From Myxococcota bacterium (GTDB taxonomy: Bacteria > Myxococcota > Polyangia > GCA-2747355 > JAKLHH01), in the NCBI GenBank assembly GCA_022710245.1, contig JAKLHH010000026.1, forward strand, positions 1-17,999: a stretch of DNA of 17,999 nucleotides, written 5' to 3'. This document shows positions 1 to 8,757 of this stretch, one piece after another; position 1 is the stretch's first letter; each line of letters opens with the position of its first letter. A program made the position numbers and the translations under genes. Below the pieces are notes generated by a model that ran no database searches, was not told the DNA's origin, and was given only the letters and a program-made list of their open reading frames with translations.

Positions 1-168
1 GAGGGGGAGATCGCAGTGCGGCGAGCTGCCCACCGTGAGCTGTCCCCGGCGACCGAGCGCTCGTGCCAGGAGGGGACCGTCCCCGGCGAGGACGATCACC
101 ATCAGGGTCCGCTCGGGGAGGTCGAGCGCCAGGTCGAGGGGCTCGCTGCGGTGAGGGTGCGTCGGCAT
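1..168 (-). CDS. FHA-domain protein, 5' part only (runs off left edge)
   Basis: This is a partial gene read leftward from an ATG at 168-166; it stays open for 56 codons to base 1 and has no stop in the window. A Shine-Dalgarno-like AGGAG lies 7 nt before the ATG on the minus strand. The peptide starts MPTHPHRSEP, has a beta-strand-like stretch (LMVIVLAGDG) near residues 23-32, and ends in GQLTVGSSPHCDLPL. That ending is the typical start of a forkhead-associated phosphothreonine-binding domain: G-x-L-x-V-G-S/R-x-x-x-x-D-L-x-L. In myxobacteria such N-terminal FHA domains are often followed by a sigma-54 activator AAA+ domain or by other signalling modules, but the rest of the protein is outside the window, so its output is unknown. 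It is divergent from the membrane protein at 271, with about 100 nt between them. The FHA call is good; the full architecture cannot be judged. Confidence 0.75.
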   Translation of the reverse strand, partial: MPTHPHRSEPLDLALDLPERTLMVIVLAGDGPLLARALGRRGQLTVGSSPHCDLPL

Positions 169-270
169 CGGCTGGCTCCTCTCGATGGACAACCGCTGGC
201 TCCGCGGGTTGCCGGCAAAGTTTTCCGGAACGCGGCGCCGGACCGGGGTGTCCAGCAGAGGGAGCACCTG

Positions 271-1644
271 ATGTCGATCGTCCTCCTCCTCCTCCTGAGC
301 GCCTCGGCGCTCACCTACCGGCTGCTCTGGCGCCGGCGCCACGGCGCGCGCGGCGCGCTGGGCTGCACGGCCCGGCTGCGCGGCCGGCTCGTCGGACCGG
401 GCCTGCCCGGAGAGCTCCTCTGGCAGCGCGGCAAGCGAGCGCTCCCGCCTCGCCTCGTGGTCCGCGTCGGCGACGCGCCGCACGACGTACGCCCGAGCCC
501 GACCCACCTCGTGGTCCACGCGCGCCAGCTCCGCGTCGGCGATCGGGTCGCCATCGACGGAGTGCCGCTGCCGGCCGCCGTCGAGGAGCGCTCCTACCGC
601 GAGGTGGGCCTGCGCCAGGCGACCCTCGCGCTGCGCCTCACCACCCGCCCCTGGCCGCGCCTGCGCTGGCTCGACGCGGCGGCGCTGGCCGGCCTCCTCG
701 GCGCCGCGCTCCTCGGCGTCCTCGGCGTGCGAGACGGGCGCTCCTGGATGGCGCCCCTGCCCTGCCCTGCCGGCACCCACCTCACGCGCTCCAGCGACCC
801 GCCGAGCCAGTGGTGCGAGCGGCAAGGCGTCCGCGAGGGCCCCTTCGAGAGCTGGTGGGATCCCTTCCAGCGCCTCGAGGCCGGGCGCTATGCGGCCGGC
901 GAGCGGAGCGGGACCTGGCTGCGCTGGTACGCGGGCGGCGTCCTCGCGGCGAGGACCGGGTATGACGGTGGCCGGTTCGACGGGGAGCATGCTCGCTGGT
1001 CGCCCCACGGCGTCCTCGTCGAGCGCGGGGTCCACACCGGCGGCTCGCGCTTCGTCTTCGACGCGTTCACCGACGAGGGCCGGCTCGTCTGGCGCTTCGA
1101 TCGGCGCCAGGGCCTCGAGGCGTCCTGGCACCCGGTCACGGGCGAGCTGCGCCAGCTGCGGCGCGGTCACGCGTTCCGGGCCTGGGACCACGGCAGCCTC
1201 GCCGAGGCGGGTGAGCTCGACGGCGCCATGAAGGTCGGGACCTGGTCGCGATGGGACCGCGGGGTCCTGCGCTCCCGAGGCAGCCTCGTCGAGGGCCAGC
1301 GCGAGGGCACCTGGCAGACCTGGCACGACGATGGCTCGCTCGCCTCGCGCGGCAGCTACCGCTGCGGCAAGGCGGAGGGCACCTGGCGCTACTACCATCC
1401 GGGAGGCCGGCTCGCCGCCACCGGGGCCTACCACGCCGGCAGGGCCTCGGGGCGCTGGCTCTCCTGGCACAAGAACGGTCGCCTGCGCCGGATCGCGACC
1501 TACGATGAGGGTGTGCCGGTCGTGTGGCGTGAGTGGCGCCGGCGCGGCCTCGAGCACCGGGGGGCGTCGACCGCCGAGGGCACGTGGGAGGAGACCCTCG
1601 GCGAGCGCGGCCTGAGAGGGCTCACGCTCACCTTCGATCGCTGA
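271..1644 (+). CDS. Membrane protein with C-terminal MORN-like (YwqK-type) repeats
   Basis: The ATG at 271 is preceded by GGGAG and begins a hydrophobic helix (MSIVLLLLLSASALTYRLLW). The frame is open upstream to 16, but that part is Arg-rich and overlaps the divergent FHA gene, so I reject it. The 457-residue product has a first membrane helix at about 2-17, a domain of about 110 residues, and a second helix at about 132-152. After that come MORN_2-like repeats of 23-24 residues built on G-x-W-x-x-W/Y...G-x-L-x-x-x-G-x-Y-x-x-G. Clear copies start near residues 214, 323, 346, 370 and 394. Such repeats occur in proteins annotated as 'YwqK family antitoxin', but no toxin is adjacent and I do not infer that role. 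The two-helix N-terminal layout with an L-R-V-G-D-R-V stretch faintly recalls GIDE-type membrane proteins; this is low-confidence inference. The gene ends 4 nt before the convergent gene at 1649. Confidence 0.85.
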   Translation: MSIVLLLLLSASALTYRLLWRRRHGARGALGCTARLRGRLVGPGLPGELLWQRGKRALPPRLVVRVGDAPHDVRPSPTHLVVHARQLRVGDRVAIDGVPLPAAVEERSYREVGLRQATLALRLTTRPWPRLRWLDAAALAGLLGAALLGVLGVRDGRSWMAPLPCPAGTHLTRSSDPPSQWCERQGVREGPFESWWDPFQRLEAGRYAAGERSGTWLRWYAGGVLAARTGYDGGRFDGEHARWSPHGVLVERGVHTGGSRFVFDAFTDEGRLVWRFDRRQGLEASWHPVTGELRQLRRGHAFRAWDHGSLAEAGELDGAMKVGTWSRWDRGVLRSRGSLVEGQREGTWQTWHDDGSLASRGSYRCGKAEGTWRYYHPGGRLAATGAYHAGRASGRWLSWHKNGRLRRIATYDEGVPVVWREWRRRGLEHRGASTAEGTWEETLGERGLRGLTLTFDR

Positions 1645-1648
1645 AGCC

Positions 1649-2431
1649 TCAGCGGGGGGCGCCCCGCCGCGCGATGAGCAGGATCGCGAGCGCGCCCGCG
1701 ACGAGCAGGAGCACGGTCAGGCCGGCGAGCATCCAGCGCCGCCGCCGCGTGTCCGCGCTGTGGTGCTCGGCCGCTGGCTCGACCGCGGCGCCGCGCGCGA
1801 GCTGGGGCTGGTCCTGGTCCCTCGCCGGGGCAGCGGCGCTGCGCGTCGAGGCCGGCGCTGCCGCGCGGGTCGGGCGGGCTGCCGGCGCGCTCGCGGGCCC
1901 ACCGGCCGGTGCGCTCGCCGTCTCCCCACGCGGCGCCGCCGCCACCGGCGCGCTGGCGGGCGCCGCCGGGCAGGTCGCGGTGCAGTCGAGGCCCTGCAAG
2001 CGCCGCGGCTTGCCCTCGAGGCGCCAGTCCTTGATCCAGACCGACTGCTCGTGCGGGGTGTCGCCCGCTCGCAGCCGCAGCTTGTAGAGGTGGAGCCCCG
2101 GCTCGAGGCCGCAGTCGCAGCGCTGCACCGCGCTGTAGCGGAGCGGCCCGCTGCCGCCCTCGGTGACGAAGCGCCGGGCCCGCACCCACGGCCCGGCCAG
2201 CGCCGCGCCGTCGCGGGTCACCGTCGGCTCTCCCGCCGCCGCGCGGAGCGTCGCCACCGTGAGCTGCACGTGGCGGGTGCCAGGCACCTGGAGCGCGCGC
2301 GTCAGGCTGGTGGCGATCGGATTGGCCCACGCCACACCGCCGAGGCCGCCGAGGCCGCCGAGGCCAAGCCCGGCACAGAGGATCGTCAACCGCCAGCTCA
2401 CAGACACGCTCCGGATCCGAGAGGAGAGCAT
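1649..2431 (-). CDS. Exported protein with C-terminal membrane anchor, function unknown
   Basis: The ATG at 2431-2429 gives a 260-residue protein with a classic Sec signal peptide: basic start (MLSSRIRSVS), hydrophobic core with a Gly-Leu repeat (GLGGLGGLGG), and likely cleavage after AWA, just before NP. The frame continues upstream but lacks a signal-like start. A folded extracytoplasmic domain of about 110 residues follows, including a C-D-C-G motif, W-I-K-D-W, and cysteines in LDCTATC. Then comes an Ala/Pro-rich low-complexity linker and a C-terminal transmembrane helix preceded by RRRR and followed by ARRGAPR. The layout of signal peptide, domain, linker, helix and basic tail resembles surface proteins sorted through a C-terminal tripartite tag, but the Gly-Cys motif of MYXO-CTERM is absent. 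I do not recognise the family. It converges on the gene ending at 1644 with only 4 nt between stops, so no separate terminator fits. Confidence 0.8.
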   Translation of the reverse strand: MLSSRIRSVSVSWRLTILCAGLGLGGLGGLGGVAWANPIATSLTRALQVPGTRHVQLTVATLRAAAGEPTVTRDGAALAGPWVRARRFVTEGGSGPLRYSAVQRCDCGLEPGLHLYKLRLRAGDTPHEQSVWIKDWRLEGKPRRLQGLDCTATCPAAPASAPVAAAPRGETASAPAGGPASAPAARPTRAAAPASTRSAAAPARDQDQPQLARGAAVEPAAEHHSADTRRRRWMLAGLTVLLLVAGALAILLIARRGAPR

Positions 2432-2523
2432 AGGCAGGAGCGATGATCCGGGCAAGCGCGTCGTGTGCCTCGCGCTGTTGCCGGCCTCGGCCCGACGTGA
2501 CAGCACGCGATCCGCGGCGGCGC

Positions 2524-2551
2524 TTGACGCTCCCCCCAACCCGTCTACGAT
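2524..2551 (+). promoter_or_regulatory. Probable sigma-70 promoter for a leaderless mRNA
   Basis: TTGACG (2524-2529), a 16-nt spacer and TACGAT (2546-2551) lie just before the ATG at 2558. Only 6 nt (CGTCCC) separate the -10 box from the ATG, so the expected start site falls on or next to the A of ATG. There is no Shine-Dalgarno sequence. Confidence 0.6.
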
Positions 2552-2557
2552 CGTCCC

Positions 2558-2815
2558 ATGAAGCTCGGCAACCTGTGGGACATCCAGGTCCTCGTCTATG
2601 TGCTCCTCACGGCGGCGGTGGTGCTGCTGATGCTGATCCTCCTCGCCGTCATCAACCGCCGGGTGCGCGTCATGGCGAGCGAGCTCGAGTCGGTCCGCCG
2701 CGACCTGCGCATCCTCGAGGAGGGCGTCGCCACCGTGACCGCCAGCCTGCAGAGCCGCGGTCGGGGCTCCCAGCCCGAGGTGAAGACCGCGGAGAAACAG
2801 AAGCCGCCCGCCTGA
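2558..2815 (+). CDS. Small single-pass membrane protein with coiled coil
   Basis: This encodes 85 residues with one transmembrane helix at about 11-32 (VLVYVLLTAAVVLLMLILLA inside it). The helix is followed by RRVR and a charged amphipathic heptad stretch, about 38-66 (ELESVRRDLRILEEGVATV), likely a short coiled coil. The Lys/Gln/Pro-rich tail ends in KQKPPA. Basic residues after the helix suggest an N-out, C-in orientation by the positive-inside rule, putting the coiled coil in the cytoplasm. The size and plan resemble small scaffold proteins of the envelope, but I do not recognise a family. The start is supported by a well-placed promoter and by lack of any Shine-Dalgarno sequence, consistent with leaderless translation. 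It is divergent from the 1649-2431 gene with 126 nt between them. Confidence 0.75.
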   Translation: MKLGNLWDIQVLVYVLLTAAVVLLMLILLAVINRRVRVMASELESVRRDLRILEEGVATVTASLQSRGRGSQPEVKTAEKQKPPA

Positions 2816-2829
2816 CCTCGCGCCACGTG

Positions 2830-2873
2830 CCTCGCTCGACTCCCGCTGACGCGCCCCCGAAGGAGGAGCGAGG
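2830..2873. terminator. Inverted repeat between convergent genes, possible bidirectional terminator
   Basis: CCTCGCTC (2830-2837) pairs with GAGCGAGG (2866-2873). After a 2-nt bulge, CTCC (2840-2843) pairs with GGAG (2862-2865), leaving a loop of about 18 nt. It fills the 62-nt gap between the stops at 2815 (+) and 2878 (-). There is no T-run, so intrinsic termination is unproven. Confidence 0.4.
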
Positions 2874-2877
2874 ATCC

Positions 2878-3552
2878 TCAGAACGGGTTCACCCGCTTGA
2901 GCGGGAGCGCGAGCTTCAGGTACCCGCCGACCTCCCAGTAGGGCGCCCAGGGGAAATCAGCGCCGAGCCGCCCGTAGGCGAAGAGGATGAACCCGGTCCA
3001 CAGGCTCCCGGAGATGCCCGCGCGCGTGCTCGCGGCGTCGACGGTGAGCGAGGGGCCGAAGGTGACCCCCACCCAGCCGAGGAGCACGCGCAGGATGGTC
3101 GGCATGCGGTGCACGCCGACCGGGTAGAGCACCTCGCCCTCGAGGCTGGCGCGGAAGGCGTTCGGGCTCGAGAGGTAGCCGAGGTCGAGGACCCCGCCGT
3201 AGGTCCACGAGCGGAGGTCGGCGTGGCCGCCGCTCTCGACGACGCGGCCGGTGAGGAGCGAGGCCTCGAGTCCGGTGTGGCCGCGGCTGACCCCGCCCTG
3301 CGACCGGTAGCCGCCGAAGGGGCCGAGCGAGAGCACCAGCCCGTGCGGCCCCAGGCACGGGTAGGACGGCGCGCCGGCGGTCGCGCCGCAGGTCGGCAGC
3401 CCGACGGCGCTGCGATCGGCGCCCTTCGTCGGCGTCGGCGTCGGCGTCGAGGGCGCGGGCCGCGCGGGGGCGGGGGCCGGCGCGCCGTCGCCGAGCGCCG
3501 GGCGCCCGACGAGCGTCACGCCGAGCCCGAGGAGGAGCAGGCTGGTCCGCAT
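2878..3552 (-). CDS. Exported protein, possible small outer-membrane beta-barrel
   Basis: The chosen ATG at 3552-3550 (MRTSLLLLGLGVTLVG) starts a signal peptide with likely cleavage after PALG; an upstream in-frame ATG at 3588 would add 12 residues before it and hide the promoter. The product is 224 residues. A Pro/Ala/Thr-rich linker with alternating TPTPTPT follows the signal. The rest, about residues 60-224, has many short alternating stretches rich in Gly, aromatic and Leu/Val residues (LVLSLGPFGGY, LRSWTYGGVLDLGY, GFILFAYGRLG, WEVGGYLKLALPL). It ends in a C-terminal phenylalanine (VNPF), a feature often used by the outer-membrane insertion machinery. I see no enzyme motif. Beta-barrel is inference from the pattern. 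It is convergent with the 85-residue gene and divergent from the LonB gene. Confidence 0.75.
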   Translation of the reverse strand: MRTSLLLLGLGVTLVGRPALGDGAPAPAPARPAPSTPTPTPTKGADRSAVGLPTCGATAGAPSYPCLGPHGLVLSLGPFGGYRSQGGVSRGHTGLEASLLTGRVVESGGHADLRSWTYGGVLDLGYLSSPNAFRASLEGEVLYPVGVHRMPTILRVLLGWVGVTFGPSLTVDAASTRAGISGSLWTGFILFAYGRLGADFPWAPYWEVGGYLKLALPLKRVNPF

Positions 3553-3558
3553 GGCGAG

Positions 3559-3588
3559 ACGGTACCACGGCGCGCGGCGCCCCTTCAA
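3559..3588 (-). promoter_or_regulatory. Possible promoter for a leaderless mRNA (minus strand)
   Basis: Read on the minus strand, TTGAAG (3588-3583), an 18-nt spacer and TACCGT (3564-3559) end 6 nt (CTCGCC) before the ATG at 3552. No Shine-Dalgarno sequence is visible. The boxes are weaker than those before 2558 and 13787, but the spacing is the same. Confidence 0.4.
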
Positions 3589-3724
3589 AAGCCTTCCCGC
3601 TCAACGGCCTGCACCCTTCCTGGCGTCTCCTCGCGGGGGCATCGTACTATCTACTTCGGTCGCTGCTCCGGAAGCGGCAGAGCAGCTGCCACGTCATCAA
3701 CGCCGCCGTAACTCGAAGGACACG

Positions 3725-6184
3725 ATGAAGCGCACCGACCGTCACCGGCTCACCTCCGAGCAGCTCACCTCTCGCCTGCCAGCCAAGTGGCTGCCCTTCC
3801 GCAACACCAGCGACGAGCTGCCCGCCTACCGCGGCAACCTCGGGCAGGAGCGCGCGATGCGCTCCATCGAGGTGGGGCTGAAGATCCCGACCCGCGGCTT
3901 CAACATCTTCGTCGCCGGCGACGCGGGCGCCGGCAAGACCTCGGTCCTCGAGCGCGTGCTGGCCGAGCGCGCCGCCACCGAGCCGGTGCCTCCCGACGTC
4001 TGCTACGTGCACAACTTCCGCTTCCCCGATCGCCCCCGGCCGATCGTGCTGCCCGCCGGCAAGGGACGCCGCTTCGCCGCCGACATGGACCGCGCGGTGG
4101 CCGAGGTCTCGCGCGTCATCCCGCGCGTCCTCTCCGACCCCGCCTTCGGCCACATCCGCGCCGGCATCCTCGCCGACACCCACGCGCGCTCGGGCGCGCT
4201 GACCCGCAAGGCCTCGCGGGCGGCGCAGCGGCTCGAGCTCCGCATCGAGGAGGACGCCGACACGCTGCACGTGATCCCGCTCCACGAGGGCGAGCCGCTC
4301 GACCCCGAGGCCTACCAGGCGCTCTCGGCGGCCAAGCGCCGCCGCATCGAGCAGGCGATGGTCGCCTTCCAGGAGCACCTCGACGCCTACGCCTACCAGC
4401 GCCGCCAGCTGGAGCTCGAGCACAACGCGCGCGTCTCCGAGGTGGAGATGCGCGCGGTGAAGCCCGTCGTCCGCTCCGCGCTCGAGGACCTCCAGCGCTA
4501 TCGCCGCTTCGGCGACAGCGTCGCCGAGTTCCTCGGCGAGGTCGAGGAGCACATGGTGGAGAACTACCGCGCCTTCCTCCCCTCGGACAGCGAGGAGGCG
4601 GCCCCCGAGGGCGAGAGCGAGCCCGACGGGGACACGCTGCGCATCACCGGCGCCGCGGCGGTCACCGAGCACCGCATCTACCGGGTCAACGTGATCGTCG
4701 ACCGCACCGGCCAGACCTGCGCGCCGGTCGTCGTCGAGCAGGTCCCCAACGCGGCGAACCTCTGCGGCTGCTACGAGTACCGCCCCGACAAGGGCCGGCT
4801 CTTCACCGACCACCTGATGATCCGGCCGGGCGCGCTGCACCAGGCGAACGGCGGCTACCTGCTGCTGCAGATCACCGAGGTCGTCACCCACGAGAACGCC
4901 TGGGACTGCCTGAAGCGCTCCCTGCGCCACAAGAACATCCGCGTCGAGGAGGAGGTCACCGTCTCCGAGGGCCGCAACCGCATCGCCGGCGCGATGAAGC
5001 CGGACCCGGTGCCGCTCAAGGTGAAGGTGATCCTGGTCGGCTCGAACGAGGCCTACTACATCCTCAAGGTGGAGGACGAGGACTTCGACCGCCTCTTCAA
5101 GGTCAAGGCGGAGTTCGAGTCGTCGATGCCGCGCAGCCGCGAGAACGTGGTCAAGCTCGCCCGCTTCCTCGGCCAGGTCTGCCGCGAGGAGGGCTACCTG
5201 CCGCTCCACCGTGGCGGCCTGGTGCGCCTGATCGAGGAGGCCTCGCGGCGCGCCGAGCACAAGGAGCGGATGACCACCCACCGCGCCGAGCTGATCGACC
5301 TGGTCGCGGAGGCGAACTTCTTCGCGCGCGAGAGCCGCGCGCGCTGCATCCGTGACCGCGACGTGGGCCGCGCGCTCGACGAGGCGCAGCGCCGGCACGG
5401 CGCGCTCGTCGACGAGGTGGACCGCGCCTTCGCCGAGGGGACCATCATCATCCGCACGCGCGGCGACGCGGTGGGGCAGATCAACGGCATCGCGCTCTAC
5501 GACCTCGCCGGCCTCTCCTTCGGCGTGCCGGTGCGCATCACCGTGCGCATCTACGCGGGCCGCCGCGGGGTGGTGAACATCGACCGCGAGGTGAACCTCT
5601 CCGGCGCCATCCACGACAAGGGCGCGCTGATCCTGGTCGGCTACCTCGGCGGCCGCTACGCGCAGGAGCAGACGCTCAGCTTCTCGGCCTCCATCACCTT
5701 CGAGCAGTCCTACGACGAGATCGACGGCGACTCGGCCTCCAGCGCCGAGCTCTACGCGATGCTCTCCGCGCTCTCGGGCCGCCCCATCCGGCAGGGGATC
5801 GCGGTCACCGGCTCGGTGAACCAGCTCGGCGAGATCCAGCCGATCGGCGGGGTGAACGAGAAGATCGAGGGGATCTTCCGCGTCTGCGAGCACCGCGGGC
5901 TGACCGGCGAGCAGGGCGTGATGATCCCGCACGCCAACGTGAAGAACCTGATGCTCCACCGTGACGTGGTCGCCGCCGTGCGCGAGCGCAAGTTCCATAT
6001 CTACGCGGTCTCCACCGTCGACGAGGGGATCGAGGTGCTGACGGGGGTGCCGGCGGGCACGCGGCTGCGCAGCGGCGAGTGGCGGCCGGGCACCATCAAC
6101 TGCCTGGTCGATCACCGCCTGGAGGAGCTGCGGGAGGTGGTGCGGACGCGGGGAGCGACGACGCTGCTCGATCGGGAGCTCTAG
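3725..6184 (+). CDS. LonB-type ATP-dependent protease (AAA+ fused to S16 protease)
   Basis: The ATG at 3725 has GAAGGA 4 nt upstream; the frame is open back to 3551, but that extension looks non-coding. The 819-residue protein belongs to the Lon-related family of COG1067, cytosolic in most bacteria that have it. The N-terminal AAA+ part has Walker A GDAGAGKT at 65-72, a helical insertion at about 190-260, a Walker-B-like strand GGYLLLQITEVV at 376-387 and a sensor-1 strand KVILVGSNEAYYI. The protease domain spans about 583-790. It has the Ser-Lys dyad: Ser670 in DGDSAS and Lys713 in GGVNEKIEGIF, 43 residues apart as in classical Lon. No membrane segments are seen. The role inferred is ATP-driven protein degradation; substrates are unknown. 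A -10-like TACTAT at 3645-3650 could be its promoter but lacks a good -35. A strong hairpin follows the stop. Confidence 0.93.
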   Translation: MKRTDRHRLTSEQLTSRLPAKWLPFRNTSDELPAYRGNLGQERAMRSIEVGLKIPTRGFNIFVAGDAGAGKTSVLERVLAERAATEPVPPDVCYVHNFRFPDRPRPIVLPAGKGRRFAADMDRAVAEVSRVIPRVLSDPAFGHIRAGILADTHARSGALTRKASRAAQRLELRIEEDADTLHVIPLHEGEPLDPEAYQALSAAKRRRIEQAMVAFQEHLDAYAYQRRQLELEHNARVSEVEMRAVKPVVRSALEDLQRYRRFGDSVAEFLGEVEEHMVENYRAFLPSDSEEAAPEGESEPDGDTLRITGAAAVTEHRIYRVNVIVDRTGQTCAPVVVEQVPNAANLCGCYEYRPDKGRLFTDHLMIRPGALHQANGGYLLLQITEVVTHENAWDCLKRSLRHKNIRVEEEVTVSEGRNRIAGAMKPDPVPLKVKVILVGSNEAYYILKVEDEDFDRLFKVKAEFESSMPRSRENVVKLARFLGQVCREEGYLPLHRGGLVRLIEEASRRAEHKERMTTHRAELIDLVAEANFFARESRARCIRDRDVGRALDEAQRRHGALVDEVDRAFAEGTIIIRTRGDAVGQINGIALYDLAGLSFGVPVRITVRIYAGRRGVVNIDREVNLSGAIHDKGALILVGYLGGRYAQEQTLSFSASITFEQSYDEIDGDSASSAELYAMLSALSGRPIRQGIAVTGSVNQLGEIQPIGGVNEKIEGIFRVCEHRGLTGEQGVMIPHANVKNLMLHRDVVAAVRERKFHIYAVSTVDEGIEVLTGVPAGTRLRSGEWRPGTINCLVDHRLEELREVVRTRGATTLLDREL

Positions 6185-6191
6185 ACCACCC

Positions 6192-6232
6192 GAGATCCCC
6201 TCCCGGCGCGAGCCGTCGCGCCGCCGGATCTC
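6192..6232 (+). terminator. Strong two-part hairpin after the LonB gene
   Basis: The outer stem GAGATCC (6192-6198) pairs with GGATCTC (6226-6232). The inner stem GGCGCGA (6205-6211) pairs with TCGCGCC (6216-6222) around a 4-nt loop. It begins 8 nt after the LonB stop. No T-run follows, so it may stop transcription only with help or may protect the mRNA 3' end. Confidence 0.55.
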
Positions 6233-6314
6233 GCCTCGCAAGCTGCGGCGCCGGCGGTGAGATGCGCGATCCACGGCGAAGGTTGTAGACAGCCACGCCC
6301 CTGACGCTGTAGTG

Positions 6315-8663
<2,349 letters not shown>

Positions 8664-8757
8664 CCAGGCGACCTCGCCGGCGCGGCTCAGCGCGAGTCCA
8701 CCGTGCGCTGCCGGGCGACCTCGCTGGCGCGGCTCAGCGCGAGCTCACCGTGCGCTG
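8664..8757. repeat. Tandem duplication, 2 copies of 47 bp
   Basis: Copy 1 (8664-8710) and copy 2 (8711-8757) differ at only 4 of 47 positions, and a few bases of a third copy follow (CCAGGC from 8758). Copy 1 starts directly after the helicase stop. Copy 2 contains the last codons and stop of the galactosidase gene on the minus strand (QRTVSSR-stop), and copy 1 holds a remnant of the same ending (QRTVDSR-stop) in another frame. Confidence 0.9.

Noticed and set aside
16..270. N-terminal extension of the plus-strand frame ending at 1644
   Set aside because: It overlaps the divergent FHA gene, has no domain-like sequence, and the ATG at 271 has a Shine-Dalgarno sequence and begins a membrane helix.
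271..1644. Toxin-antitoxin antitoxin ('YwqK') annotation
   Set aside because: The name comes only from MORN-like repeats. No toxin-like gene is adjacent, and the protein is a two-helix membrane protein.
1649..2431. MYXO-CTERM sorting tag at the C-terminus
   Set aside because: There is a C-terminal helix and basic tail, but the required Gly-Cys motif before the helix is absent.
4841..4890. Possible loss of Walker B function in the LonB protein (GGYLLLQITEVV, no Asp at the usual place)
   Set aside because: This strand varies in the COG1067 family and other ATPase and protease motifs are intact, so I do not claim an inactive enzyme.
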